Shown here: positions 33,990-42,204 of the stretch, one piece after another | Position numbering within the stretch: the first letter of the stretch is position 1 | Layout: every line of letters starts with the position of its first letter | Origin: Dolichospermum sp. UHCC 0259 | GTDB taxonomy: Bacteria > Cyanobacteriota > Cyanobacteriia > Cyanobacteriales > Nostocaceae | Assembly: GCF_009711935.1 (NCBI RefSeq) | Contig: NZ_VIKX01000264.1 | Coordinates: 1 to 64,000 of the forward strand | Length of the DNA stretch: 64,000 bases | Direction of reading: 5' to 3' | Position numbers and translations under genes: made by a program | Notes under the pieces: model-generated | The model's input: the letters and a program-made list of their open reading frames with translations, nothing else | Told to the model about the DNA's origin: nothing | Database searches by the model: none

Positions 33990-34022
33990 AGATCCCAGAC
34001 TTATTCAAGAAGTCGGGGATCT
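33990..34022 (+). repeat. Hairpin repeat AGATCCC...GGGGATCT
   Basis: A 33-base imperfect hairpin with AGATCCCAGACTT against AAGTCGGGGATCT around a short loop. The same hairpin, slightly changed, stands at 44992-45024 after hpf, where it looks like a terminator. It is an interspersed element that can double as a terminator. Confidence 0.65.
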
Positions 34023-34160
34023 ACAGATTGCAATAAAGTTGTGCTAAATTGGTTAAGCGTAGTACCAATTCCACCGTTAATAGAATTGTTCAACCATCTA
34101 ATCTAAATACCAACAATAAACAATATAATAAATTAACACTGTTAGCGATCGCACCTCACT

Positions 34161-34928
34161 ATGACAGTTCTACAACTCCGTCCCCCCAATACCCTACCTC
34201 GAATCACCTGGGAAAAACTACCAGCAGATTTTCCCCTACCAGACGAACCCGTGGAAAATAACCTCCAACCTCTTCTCGCTGCCGCCCTCAGAGAATCTCT
34301 AGAACTGGCAGGATTAATTCTAGAATCAATGCTGATTGCCTCCAATTTTGGTCTGTGTGCCACAGTGGATGACAAAACCATCGTCAAAGCACCTGATTGG
34401 GTTTACGTTCCTTCTGTCCACGCCCTACCGCTGGGAGAAATCCGTCGTAGTTACACTCCCCATAACGAAGGAGAAAACCCAACCATTGTCATGGAATTTA
34501 TGTCCGCAACCGAAGGAACGGAATATTCCATTAATTCTCATTATCCCTATGGAAAGTGGCACTTTTACGAACAAATTTTAAAAATTCCCACTTATGTGAT
34601 TTTCCATCCCCAAACCGGAATTTTAGAAGTTCATAATTTAGTTAACGGTAAATACCAGCAAGAATCTCCAGATGAAAATCAGCACTTTTGGATAGAAGCT
34701 TTAGACCTATTCTTGGGTGTATGGATCGGAAAAAAAGCCGAATTTGAGGGTTATTGGTTACGATGGTGGGATAAATCTGGAAATTTATTACTCTGGGGAA
34801 GTGAATTAGTCAATCAAGAACGTCAAAGGACAGAACAAGAACGTCAAAGAGCAGAACAGGCAGAACAAAAAGCTGCTAAACTAGCTGAAAGACTGCAAGC
34901 AATGGGGATTAACTTAGAAGATATTTAA
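34161..34928 (+). CDS. Uma2 family (DUF820) nuclease-like protein
   Basis: In this 255-residue protein, VKAPDWVYVPSV carries the first acidic residue, and PTIVMEFMSATEGTEYS holds the Glu strand of the PD-(D/E)XK-like site. YGKWHFYEQILKIPTYVIF and LEVHNLVNGKYQ are typical of Uma2. A short coiled coil with ERQRTEQERQRAEQAEQ ends in LAERLQAMGINLEDI. It lacks the expanded heptad array of its relative at 3758 but has the same architecture. A DUF29 gene follows at 35127 on the same strand after 198 bases that contain a palindromic repeat. The ATG at 34161 has no strong ribosome-binding site. Confidence 0.85.
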   Translation: MTVLQLRPPNTLPRITWEKLPADFPLPDEPVENNLQPLLAAALRESLELAGLILESMLIASNFGLCATVDDKTIVKAPDWVYVPSVHALPLGEIRRSYTPHNEGENPTIVMEFMSATEGTEYSINSHYPYGKWHFYEQILKIPTYVIFHPQTGILEVHNLVNGKYQQESPDENQHFWIEALDLFLGVWIGKKAEFEGYWLRWWDKSGNLLLWGSELVNQERQRTEQERQRAEQAEQKAAKLAERLQAMGINLEDI

Positions 34929-35002
34929 GAGTTCTTTTTTGTATCAGTCTTGATATAGCGGTATGCACTTGAATAAGATACAGCCAGTAAATCGCAAAAC
35001 CC

Positions 35003-35026
35003 GTAGGGGCGCAGGGCCTACGCCCT
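35003..35026 (+). repeat. Palindromic repeat GTAGGGGCGCAGGGCCTACGCCC
   Basis: A 24-base GC-rich palindrome in the gap between the Uma2 and DUF29 genes. A related form lies at 43026-43048 beside lipB. These are members of one short interspersed repeat family. Confidence 0.7.
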
Positions 35027-35126
35027 CAATTGATTGCATCCTCACGATAACAGCTATAAGATTCTTTCAAAATCAATCGCTTTGGCGATTTTTATGATCA
35101 AAATCGAAATTTTCTAGGTGTAAATC

Positions 35127-35579
35127 ATGACTGCTCAATTGCCGAAGAAAACATTAAATCTCTATGATCAAGATTATCAACTTTGGCTAGAAACCACCGC
35201 TAGTCAATTGCGTAAAGGTAAATTAGCTGAGGTTGATTTATCTTATTTGATAGAAGAAATAGAAAGCATGAGCAGAAGTGAAGAAAACTCATTAACAAGT
35301 AATCTACAAATATTGCTTATGCACTTACTTAAATATAAATATCAGCCAGAGCAACGATCTAATAGTTGGCTGCTAACTATATTTGAACATAGAGATAGAA
35401 TTTTAGAGGCTTTTGATGTTAGCCCCAGCCTGAAACCATACTATCAAGAAAACTTGGATAGATGCTACGCCAAAGCCAGGAAAAAGGCTTCTTTGGAAAC
35501 AGGACTACCTATTAGTTCTTTCCCATCTGAGTCACCTTTTACTAGAGAAGAAATCTTAGACGTTGACTATTTACCATAA
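35127..35579 (+). CDS. DUF29 family protein
   Basis: In this 150-residue protein, LYDQDYQLWLETTASQLR, VDLSYLIEEIESM, LLMHLLKYKYQPEQR, SPSLKPYYQENLDRCYAKAR and a final DVDYLP follow the DUF29 plan from end to end. It is most like the member at 4698 (SNSWLLTI here, SISWFATI there), and both stand behind a Uma2 gene. AATTTTCTAGGTGTAAATC precedes the ATG. Function unknown. Confidence 0.87.
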   Translation: MTAQLPKKTLNLYDQDYQLWLETTASQLRKGKLAEVDLSYLIEEIESMSRSEENSLTSNLQILLMHLLKYKYQPEQRSNSWLLTIFEHRDRILEAFDVSPSLKPYYQENLDRCYAKARKKASLETGLPISSFPSESPFTREEILDVDYLP

Positions 35580-35604
35580 TAATACAACTACTCCTACAGA
35601 ACAA

Positions 35605-36254
35605 ATGACATATCCAAATACAAAGTACGAATACTTGTACAACAATAATCAACTTGGACATCATCATGCCTATATATTAAAACCACTTATAGAAATGATG
35701 TCAGAAATGCTACCCCCCCCAATAACAAACAAAAACCTCGGATTTTAGATATTGGTTGTGGTAATGGTAGCTTGAGCAATTTCCTAGCACAGCAGGGTTA
35801 TGAAGTTGTTGGTGTTGAAGAATCTGAATCAGGTGTAAAATTGGCTAATCAAACTTTTCCCAATTGTCGCTTTATTCAAGGTAGCATTTACGATTTACCA
35901 TATTCCGAACTAGGAGACAACTTTGATATTGTGATTTCTATTGAGGTAATTGAGCATTTATTTTATCCTAAAGAATTAGTCAGAAGCGCTAAAAAATGCC
36001 TCAAACCCAATGGTGGTTTAATTCTAACTACACCCTATCATGGTTATCTGAAAAATCTAATTATGGCAGCTACAGGGAAAATGGACAACCATTTTACCGC
36101 TCTTTGGGATGGTGGTCATATCAAATTCTTTTCTGTACCAACTATGACGGCTTTACTTGTTTCTGAAAACTATACAAATATCAAGTTTAAGTTTGCGGGT
36201 AGATTTCCCTATCTTTGGAAAAGTATGTTGTGTTCTAGTACCATAGTTCAATAA
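35605..36254 (+). pseudogene. SAM-dependent methyltransferase broken by a frameshift in a C8 tract
   Basis: The frame from the ATG at 35605 reads MTYPNTKYEYLYNNNQLGHH up to EMLPPP and runs out of frame at eight consecutive C (35713-35720). In the next frame the protein continues NNKQKPRILDIGCGNGSLS (SAM motif I), VVGVEESESG, SIEVIEHLFYPKELV and FFSVPTMTALL to the TAA at 36252. One extra C (C9) would join both parts into a class I methyltransferase of about 216 residues. Without it the product is about 47 residues, or an N-terminally truncated one from 35772. A C-tract at this position could be phase-variable, a fixed mutation, or a sequencing error. Confidence 0.85.
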
Positions 36255-36277
36255 CAAGAATTTATTTAAATATCCTA

Positions 36278-37045
36278 ATGTTAGAAACAATTATCCCCCT
36301 CATTCTTACTTATAACGAAGAAAATAACATTAATCGTACCCTGGAAAAACTTAAATGGGCAAGTAAAATCATTGTTATTGACAGTTATAGCACAGATAAA
36401 ACATTAGAAATTTTATCTTCCTATCCTCAAGTACAAGTATTTTCCAGAAAATTTGACACTCATGCTACTCAATGGAACTATGGATTAGAAAAAGTTGCAA
36501 CTGAGTGGGTTTTATCGTTAGATGCAGATTATATTGTCACTGATGCACTAATAAATGAAATAAAAAATCTATCTCCCAATTCCAGCATTGATGGCTATTT
36601 TGCTAAATTCAAATATTGTGTATTTGGTAAACCTTTACGGGGTACTATACTCCCTCCCCGTCAAATTCTTTTCCGTAAAGACAAAGCAATATATATTGAT
36701 GACGGACATACTCAACTTTTAGAGAATAAAGGTAAATATAGTCAGTTATCAGCATACATTCACCACGACGATCGCAAACCTTTGAGTCGTTGGTTATGGG
36801 CGCAAGATCGTTATATGGTAATTGAAAGTAAAAAACTTCTAGAAACACCAGATCATGAACTTAGTTTAGGCGATCGCATCCGCAAAAAGAAAATCCTAGC
36901 ACCTTTAATAATTTTAATCTATTGTTTGATCATCAAAGGCTCTATTCTTGATGGCTGGCACGGTTGGTACTATACACTTCAGAGAGTTTTAGCAGAAATT
37001 TTGCTGAGTATACATATAATAGAAGCAGAGAAAATAGATAATTAA
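36278..37045 (+). CDS. Glycosyltransferase family 2 (WaaE/LPS core beta-glucosyltransferase-like)
   Basis: In this 255-residue protein, IIPLILTYNEENNINRTLEK begins the domain, IIVIDSYSTDKTLE is the nucleotide site, and EWVLSLDADYIVTDALI holds the DxD. The order TYNEE..I.R, DS.S.D.T and LDAD is characteristic of the WaaE-like GT2 subgroup. The end SRWLWAQDRYMVIESKK and the last hydrophobic stretch (ILAPLIILIYCLIIKGSILD) suggest membrane association. It follows the broken methyltransferase and precedes the HicBA pair. Confidence 0.87.
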   Translation: MLETIIPLILTYNEENNINRTLEKLKWASKIIVIDSYSTDKTLEILSSYPQVQVFSRKFDTHATQWNYGLEKVATEWVLSLDADYIVTDALINEIKNLSPNSSIDGYFAKFKYCVFGKPLRGTILPPRQILFRKDKAIYIDDGHTQLLENKGKYSQLSAYIHHDDRKPLSRWLWAQDRYMVIESKKLLETPDHELSLGDRIRKKKILAPLIILIYCLIIKGSILDGWHGWYYTLQRVLAEILLSIHIIEAEKIDN

Positions 37046-37088
37046 TTGGCTCAAATAACCTGCTCTTTATTGCTAGGAGTTTAATTTA

Positions 37089-37301
37089 ATGGTAAATACA
37101 CTTGTTTTTGAAGTTTCTCAAGAAGAAGACGGCGGATTTGTCACCGAATGCCTCACTGAAGACATTTTTACCGAAGGAGATTCTTGGGAAGAACTCAAAG
37201 CCAATATTCGAGAAGCCGTTAAAGCTTTTTACTTTGAAGAATCGAGCTTTCCAGTTATACACTTGCATCTTGTCAAAAATGAAATTTTATTAATTCAATG
37301 A
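37089..37301 (+). CDS. hicB: HicB-like antitoxin
   Basis: The 70-residue protein has FEVSQEEDGGFVTECLTED followed by GDSWEELKANIREAVKAF, the partial RNase-H-like fold of HicB family antitoxins. No C-terminal DNA-binding helix is visible, as in the short HicB form. Its stop overlaps the toxin start by four bases (ATGA). HicB would neutralise HicA by covering its active site. CTAGGAGTTTAATTT precedes the ATG, a good ribosome-binding site. Confidence 0.83.
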   Translation: MVNTLVFEVSQEEDGGFVTECLTEDIFTEGDSWEELKANIREAVKAFYFEESSFPVIHLHLVKNEILLIQ

Positions 37302-37534
37302 AAATACCCAGAAATCTGAAAGGTTCAGATTTAGTTCAAACTTTGTGTAAAACGTGGGATTACAAAATTGTCAATCAAGAAGGAATCCACATTATCCTGG
37401 AAACAGAAACGCCTGCTCATCACCGTCTTTGTGTCCCTGATCATAACCCATTGAGAGTCGGAACTTTAAATTCTATCTTAGCTGCTGTTTCCCGCCATAA
37501 AGGAATTGCCAAGCAAGACATTCTTAATTCTTGA
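37298..37534 (+). CDS. hicA: HicA-like mRNA interferase toxin
   Basis: A 78-residue dsRBD-like toxin of the HicA family: NLKGSDLVQTLCKTWDYKIV, QEGIHIILE with the histidine that is catalytic in the family, and CVPDHNPLRVGTLNSILAA at the C-terminus. HicA proteins cleave mRNA and tmRNA. Antitoxin gene lies first and overlaps, the opposite of the commonest hicAB order but usual for cyanobacterial pairs. The pair may stabilise this variable chromosomal region. Confidence 0.85.
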   Translation: MKIPRNLKGSDLVQTLCKTWDYKIVNQEGIHIILETETPAHHRLCVPDHNPLRVGTLNSILAAVSRHKGIAKQDILNS

Positions 37535-37744
37535 TAATCAACGAAAAACTACTAAAATGTCCATTCTAAAAATTCTCATTGTTAATATCCTATACCTAAG
37601 TTTTTAACTAAACTATTTTCCTCAAAAAGTAGGTTATAACCAGACTGAATAAATTTCTCACAAACTCATAAATTAATAAATCAGTAACACCCAAGCATCA
37701 AAATATTGCCACATCCCTACAAGCCATAACAGAAGCTATCATTT

Positions 37745-38317
37745 ATGCGTTTAGATAATTACACACTCGGCAGTTATACACCTGGAGCATCATATAGCCG
37801 ACAACTTTTATGGTACTTCATCGGTTCACCTTTAGTTGAAAGTTATTGGCTTCCTATCTCGTCTATAAAAGTTTCGATACTGAGGCTTTTTGGAGCTAAT
37901 ATCGGCAAAGGTGTGAATATCAAGCCTGGAGTAAAAATAAAGTTTCCCTGGCGCTTGACCCTTGGTGATTATGCTTGGATTGGGGAAGATGTCTGGATTG
38001 ATAATATAGCTCCTGTGGTGATCGAAAATCACGTCTGCTTATCCCAAGGCGTTTATCTTTGTACTGGTAATCATGACTGGAACGACCCCAATTTTAACCT
38101 GATTCCTGCCCCCATTCATATCCAAGAAGGTAGTTGGGTAGCAGCGAAATCAGTTGTCGGACCTGGTGTTACTATCGGACGAGGCGCAGTGTTAGCATTA
38201 GGTAGTGTCACAAGTAGATCCTTAGAAGCTAATACCATCTATGCAGGAAATCCGGCTAAACCAATCAAAAAAAGGACAGAATGGGAAAATTTAGCATCAG
38301 ACACCACCAAAAATTAG
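37745..38317 (+). CDS. WcaF-like colanic acid/EPS O-acetyltransferase
   Basis: A 190-residue left-handed beta-helix acyltransferase. FGANIGKGVNIKPGVKIKFP shows hexapeptide repeats, GNHDWNDPNFNL the catalytic-His region, and VVGPGVTIGRGAVLALGSV further repeats. YAGNPAKPIKKR is the typical end. The N-terminal WYFIGSPLVESYWLPIS is typical of the WcaF subgroup in EPS clusters. It would add an acetyl group from acetyl-CoA to the glycan. It lies between HicBA and wzc. The gap 37535-37744 holds no gene. Confidence 0.87.
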   Translation: MRLDNYTLGSYTPGASYSRQLLWYFIGSPLVESYWLPISSIKVSILRLFGANIGKGVNIKPGVKIKFPWRLTLGDYAWIGEDVWIDNIAPVVIENHVCLSQGVYLCTGNHDWNDPNFNLIPAPIHIQEGSWVAAKSVVGPGVTIGRGAVLALGSVTSRSLEANTIYAGNPAKPIKKRTEWENLASDTTKN

Positions 38318-38418
38318 CGGAGTGCGGATTTTAAGTCATACCTGTTAGGGTATTACATATCGCTATAATCAATAAATTTTAGTAGTTAGTAGTTATCAGC
38401 GTTTAAAATTGCTAGACT

Positions 38419-40677
38419 ATGACTCATCCAGGTAAAAAAACAGTTACATATCCTCGGTTATTCACCGCAAAAGAACCTATGCTTGACCAACTTACAAACG
38501 ATAAAAGCGCTCAGAATAATACCACTCCTGTTTCTACATTATTTGCCAATCCCACATTTTCCCAATTTTCAGAAGAGGCTAGTGATTTTAACCTCAAGTC
38601 CTTTCTTGGTCTTTTACAGCGCCGAGCAATTATCATTATAGGGGTTGCTTCCGTTGCTATGGGTGGTGTTACTTATACAACTTTTCAACAAGTACCAATT
38701 TATGAAGGCAACTTCAAAATATTAGTTGAACCTGTTAATAGTGACTCTGAACTAGGGAAAATCGACGTGGGACTCGCTAATACCCTTAGACAATCTGGAC
38801 TAGATTATGAGAGCCAAATTCAAGTTCTCCAAAGTCCAGAACTGCTGAGAGATTTTATTAAAGAAATACAAAAATCTGATGCTGATATTGATTATAATAC
38901 CATTTCCCAAGGGTTAACTATTCGTCGCTTGGGACAATCAAAAATAATCCAAGTTAGCTATAAAAGTGATAATAACCAAAAAATTAAACTTATATTAGAT
39001 CCTTTGGCTGATTTTTATTTAAAATACAGCCTCAACAAGCGACAAACAAAGCTCCGTCAGGGAGTTCAATTTGTAAATGCAAAACTTCCTGAAATCCGAA
39101 TTAAGCTAGAACAGTTGCAAAAAGAAATGCAAATGTTCCGCCAAAGATACAATTTTATTGATCCAGAAAACCAATCTGGAGTAGTTTCTTCGCAAATTCA
39201 GTCTTTGACACAACAAAGACTAACTATCAATCAACAGTTAACCGCTGCCAGAGCTACTTATGATAGGTTACAGAGACGTGAAGAACAGTTAGCAATTCTC
39301 AATACTGCTCCTCTTTATCAAACCTTAATTGGTCAACAACGCCAATTAGATATCCAGCTATCTGGAGAATTAACTCGGTTTCAACCAGATAACCCAGTTA
39401 TCCGCACCTTACAAGAAAAAAGATCCAACCTTTTACCTATTATTGAGGCAGAAGCAGCACGCACTATTAATATTAGAATATCTGAAGCTACGGATCTAAT
39501 TAAGAAAATAGAAGTAGACAATCAATATATAGTACAAGCAGAAAAACAACTGCAATTGAAATTAGACCAGTTGCCAATTTTGTCTCGGCAATATGCTGAA
39601 ATCCTACGGAATTTACAAATAGCCAATGAAAGTTTAAATCGCTTTTTAGCTGCTCGTGAGCAATTGCAAATAGAAATAGCCCAAACAGAACTACCTTGGG
39701 AATTAATCCAAGCAGCTGATGAGCCTCTATATCCAATTTCTCCAGATATTCCCCGCAGTTTGATATTGGGATTTGTGGCTAGTTGTTTATTAGGCATAGG
39801 TGCTGGTTTTCTCAAAGAACAGACTGATAATACCTATCACAGTATTGAAAATGTCCGGAATAACATAGGACTGCCTTTATTAGGATCTCTTCCCTTTAAT
39901 AAAAACTTAGTTCAGAATCCATCTTTCGACTTGATAAACGAAAATCAACAACCAGAAGTAGTTCCAGACCCTCTTCTCGTAAATGATGAACCAGCTAAAA
40001 CTTCTGCTAGTAGACCTTCCCGATCAAGCTATTATTATGGACAGGGATCATTTTGGGAATCTTTACAAGTTTTATATAGTAATGTTCAACTGCTTAATTC
40101 TGATAAACCAATTAAGTCTTTAGTTGTTTCCTCTGCTGTCCATGGAGATGGTAAAACTACGGTGGGATTTAGTCTGGCAAAAACAGCCGCGATTATGGGG
40201 AAAAAAGTATTAATTGTAGATTGTGACCTCCGCAAATCCAATGTTCATAAACTATCAAAATTAAATAATCTCTGGGGACTAAGTAGTTTAATTTCTTCAG
40301 ATATAGATGTCAGGCAAGTAATTCAAGAAATGCCCGGACTTAAGAGTTTATCTGTGATTACGGCAGGTCCTGTACCACCTGACCCGGCGCGATTACTCTC
40401 ATCAGATAAAATGATTCAAATGATGGACTATTTCTCTGATAATTTTGATTTAGTGATTTATGATACTCCTCCTTTATCAGGATTAGTAGATGCTAGATTG
40501 GTAGCAGTTCATGCTGATGGTATCATGCTAGTTATCAGAATTGATAAAACAGATAAATTAGCCGTCAAGCAAGTTATTGATGCGCTAAAAGTATCTCCCA
40601 TCAATTTACTAGGAACAGTAGTCAACGGCGAGAAATTCCGAGGACTTGAATACAACTATAATTACAGATACAGTTAA
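38419..40677 (+). CDS. wzc: Polysaccharide co-polymerase and tyrosine autokinase (Wzc-type)
   Basis: In this 752-residue protein, the Wzz domain spans about 55-470, with a first membrane helix RRAIIIIGVASVAMGGVTYT (about 68-88) and a second LILGFVASCLLGIGAGF (about 448-465) enclosing a coiled-coil periplasmic part. The cytoplasmic BY-kinase domain has Walker A VHGDGKTT (about 574-581), Walker A' VLIVDCDLRKSN and Walker B LVIYDTPPLSG. It ends in a tyrosine cluster (YNYNYRY) that is autophosphorylated in the family. It controls chain length and export. An ATG at 38479 is an alternative start. Wzc usually goes with Wzx/Wzy systems rather than Wzm/Wzt. Confidence 0.9.
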   Translation: MTHPGKKTVTYPRLFTAKEPMLDQLTNDKSAQNNTTPVSTLFANPTFSQFSEEASDFNLKSFLGLLQRRAIIIIGVASVAMGGVTYTTFQQVPIYEGNFKILVEPVNSDSELGKIDVGLANTLRQSGLDYESQIQVLQSPELLRDFIKEIQKSDADIDYNTISQGLTIRRLGQSKIIQVSYKSDNNQKIKLILDPLADFYLKYSLNKRQTKLRQGVQFVNAKLPEIRIKLEQLQKEMQMFRQRYNFIDPENQSGVVSSQIQSLTQQRLTINQQLTAARATYDRLQRREEQLAILNTAPLYQTLIGQQRQLDIQLSGELTRFQPDNPVIRTLQEKRSNLLPIIEAEAARTINIRISEATDLIKKIEVDNQYIVQAEKQLQLKLDQLPILSRQYAEILRNLQIANESLNRFLAAREQLQIEIAQTELPWELIQAADEPLYPISPDIPRSLILGFVASCLLGIGAGFLKEQTDNTYHSIENVRNNIGLPLLGSLPFNKNLVQNPSFDLINENQQPEVVPDPLLVNDEPAKTSASRPSRSSYYYGQGSFWESLQVLYSNVQLLNSDKPIKSLVVSSAVHGDGKTTVGFSLAKTAAIMGKKVLIVDCDLRKSNVHKLSKLNNLWGLSSLISSDIDVRQVIQEMPGLKSLSVITAGPVPPDPARLLSSDKMIQMMDYFSDNFDLVIYDTPPLSGLVDARLVAVHADGIMLVIRIDKTDKLAVKQVIDALKVSPINLLGTVVNGEKFRGLEYNYNYRYS

Positions 40678-40732
40678 TATTACTATACTAAGGGTAGGAG
40701 TTAAGGGAACACCAAAAAATAAATTACCCAAT

Positions 40733-40796
40733 CTTGTGGGATGGGCATCCTGCCCGTCGTTAAGAATTAGCGGGCTTTTCGTCCCGCACCACAAGA
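40733..40796 (+). repeat. Palindromic interspersed repeat
   Basis: CTTGTGGGATGGGCATCCTG at left pairs with the TCCCGCACCACAAG end at right, and an inner CCCG...CGGG stem is present. The element has no coding content. It lies between wzc and tRNA-Leu; the rest of that gap (40678-40954) shows no gene. Confidence 0.65.
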
Positions 40797-40954
40797 AATT
40801 TTTGGGGATTTTTTGAAGATGTTTTCGTTTCCCTACACTCAGCATGACAAAACAGGATCATTTACTTTGTGGCTTACTCTTAATAAACTTCAGCTATTAG
40901 CCCGGAAATTCATGGGTGGGTCTGTTAGCCAAACAAATAAAGCCTTGACAAATA

Positions 40955-41038
40955 TGGGCAGGAGGAGAATCGAACTCCTATGACCTCACGGCCGCCGCAT
41001 TTTGAGTGCGGTGCGTCTACCAATTCCGCCACCCGCCC
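40955..41038 (-). tRNA. trnL-CAA: tRNA-Leu (anticodon CAA)
   Basis: Read on the minus strand, GGGCGGGTGGCGGAATTGGT starts the acceptor and D arm. CCGCA-CTCAAAA-TGCGG is the anticodon arm with CAA, a long variable arm GCGGCCGTGAGGTC follows, and GGAGTTCGATTCTCC is the T arm. The acceptor stem closes with CCTGCCC, and A is the discriminator. Length 84 bases. CCA is not encoded. The long variable arm fits a class II tRNA (Leu). It reads UUG codons and borders the polysaccharide locus. Confidence 0.95.
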
Positions 41039-41180
41039 TTGGGTGTAACTTTCCTATTATAGCCTATTTTTTTAGTTTGGCAATAGGTAATTAGATTTAA
41101 TTTAGAAATTTTTTGGGAAATCTCCAAAAGCGATCGCTCCCCTTCATCTTCTAAATTGTCTACCATGTTGCTAGTAAAAT

Positions 41181-42056
41181 CTACCAATTCCGCCATCCAC
41201 CTTGAGATGCAGATTCGCTTTTGTAATTAATACCGTGATTTTGCACTAATTTTTCGTACTCTTGACTACCTGCCCAACGGTCAATTTCCCTAGCTCTTAA
41301 TACGGGGACAGGATGGCTTAATTGGGCTGTGCGGGCAGATTTCACCATTTCTCCCAATTCCGTTTTGCTAATGTCATCATAAGCGCGAGCTTGGTCAACA
41401 AAGGCATCTAAATTAAGTTGGGGGGCTAAAGTGGGAGAACCGCCGGCTAACTTCATTAATACTGACATGACAACTTTCGGGTTTTGGGTGGCTAACAAAG
41501 CGGCGCGATCGCAGGTAAACTCAGCACAGCGAACCCATTCTAATAATTGTGACTGGATAGCTTGAGCCAAAACAGCGCCAACATTGGGGACAATGGCAGC
41601 AGCTAAAATCAATAAATTCACAGGTGTTAAATACACACTATGATCACACTTGAGATGACCTAATTCATGGGCAATTACAGCCTGTATTTCTTCGGGTGTG
41701 AGGATCTCAATCAAGGATGTATGAATGACAACAAAAGGCTGCTTACCTCGCATGGCAAAGGTGTAAGCATTAGGGGCTGGATGTTGACGCACATATAACT
41801 GAGGTGGATCAATATCAAGAATTTGACAAGCTTCTAATAGTAAGTTGTGTAAATCAGGAAGTTGTTTTTCTCCTACCAAAATACTAGAAGCGATATTTTC
41901 TACATAAAAAACCTGTTCGGCCATTGGACCTAACCAATTCCGCACCATCATATCTAAACCGGGAATTTGTTTGAGAGTTTTGGTAGCTTCCAAGTCGAGA
42001 GGGTGACGGAATGAGTCTGCTTTTAAGCCTGTGAGCGAGGTTTTGAGTAAAGACAT
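41181..42056 (-). CDS. M48 family metallopeptidase (HtpX-like)
   Basis: Start taken at the ATG at 42056 (291 residues, MSLLKTSLTGLKADSFRHPL); a frame from 42089 adds 11 residues without support. VIAHELGHLKCDHS contains the zinc HExxH, and CAEFTCDRAALLATQN carries the third ligand Glu. A hydrophobic segment LLILAAAIVPNVGAVLAQAI lies between. M48 peptidases cut membrane or stress-damaged proteins. The last six residues and stop (GGWRNW*) are encoded by bases matching the 5' end of the neighbouring tRNA-Leu, which suggests that the original end was replaced. Confidence 0.87.
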   Translation of the reverse strand: MSLLKTSLTGLKADSFRHPLDLEATKTLKQIPGLDMMVRNWLGPMAEQVFYVENIASSILVGEKQLPDLHNLLLEACQILDIDPPQLYVRQHPAPNAYTFAMRGKQPFVVIHTSLIEILTPEEIQAVIAHELGHLKCDHSVYLTPVNLLILAAAIVPNVGAVLAQAIQSQLLEWVRCAEFTCDRAALLATQNPKVVMSVLMKLAGGSPTLAPQLNLDAFVDQARAYDDISKTELGEMVKSARTAQLSHPVPVLRAREIDRWAGSQEYEKLVQNHGINYKSESASQGGWRNW

Positions 42057-42107
42057 AGTATTTAAATTAATCACAAATGTGAATTCCAATGTTTATAACA
42101 TAACAAG

Positions 42108-42182
42108 TTTGGGTTGAGAGATAGCAAAACCCAAGATGATCGAGGATTTTGTTGGGTTTCCTTGCGTCAACCCAACCTACGA
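42108..42182 (+). repeat. Interspersed inverted repeat (GTAGGTTGGGTTG family), copy 1
   Basis: GTTTGGGTTGAGAGATAGCA and AAACCCAA on the left are mirrored by TTGGGTTTCC...GTCAACCCAACCTAC on the right, forming a long hairpin. Two relatives lie at 54648-54760 and 60200-60290. Confidence 0.75.
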
Positions 42183-42204
42183 TATGATGTTTATTTCTAT
42201 GGTT

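Noticed and set aside
34049-34261. Small plus-strand frame before the Uma2 gene
   Set aside because: It overlaps the Uma2 start in another frame and resembles no protein; the Uma2 frame has clear family motifs.
34142-34387. Minus-strand frame opposite the Uma2 gene start
   Set aside because: Arg/Ser-rich shadow translation of a real gene; no start signal.
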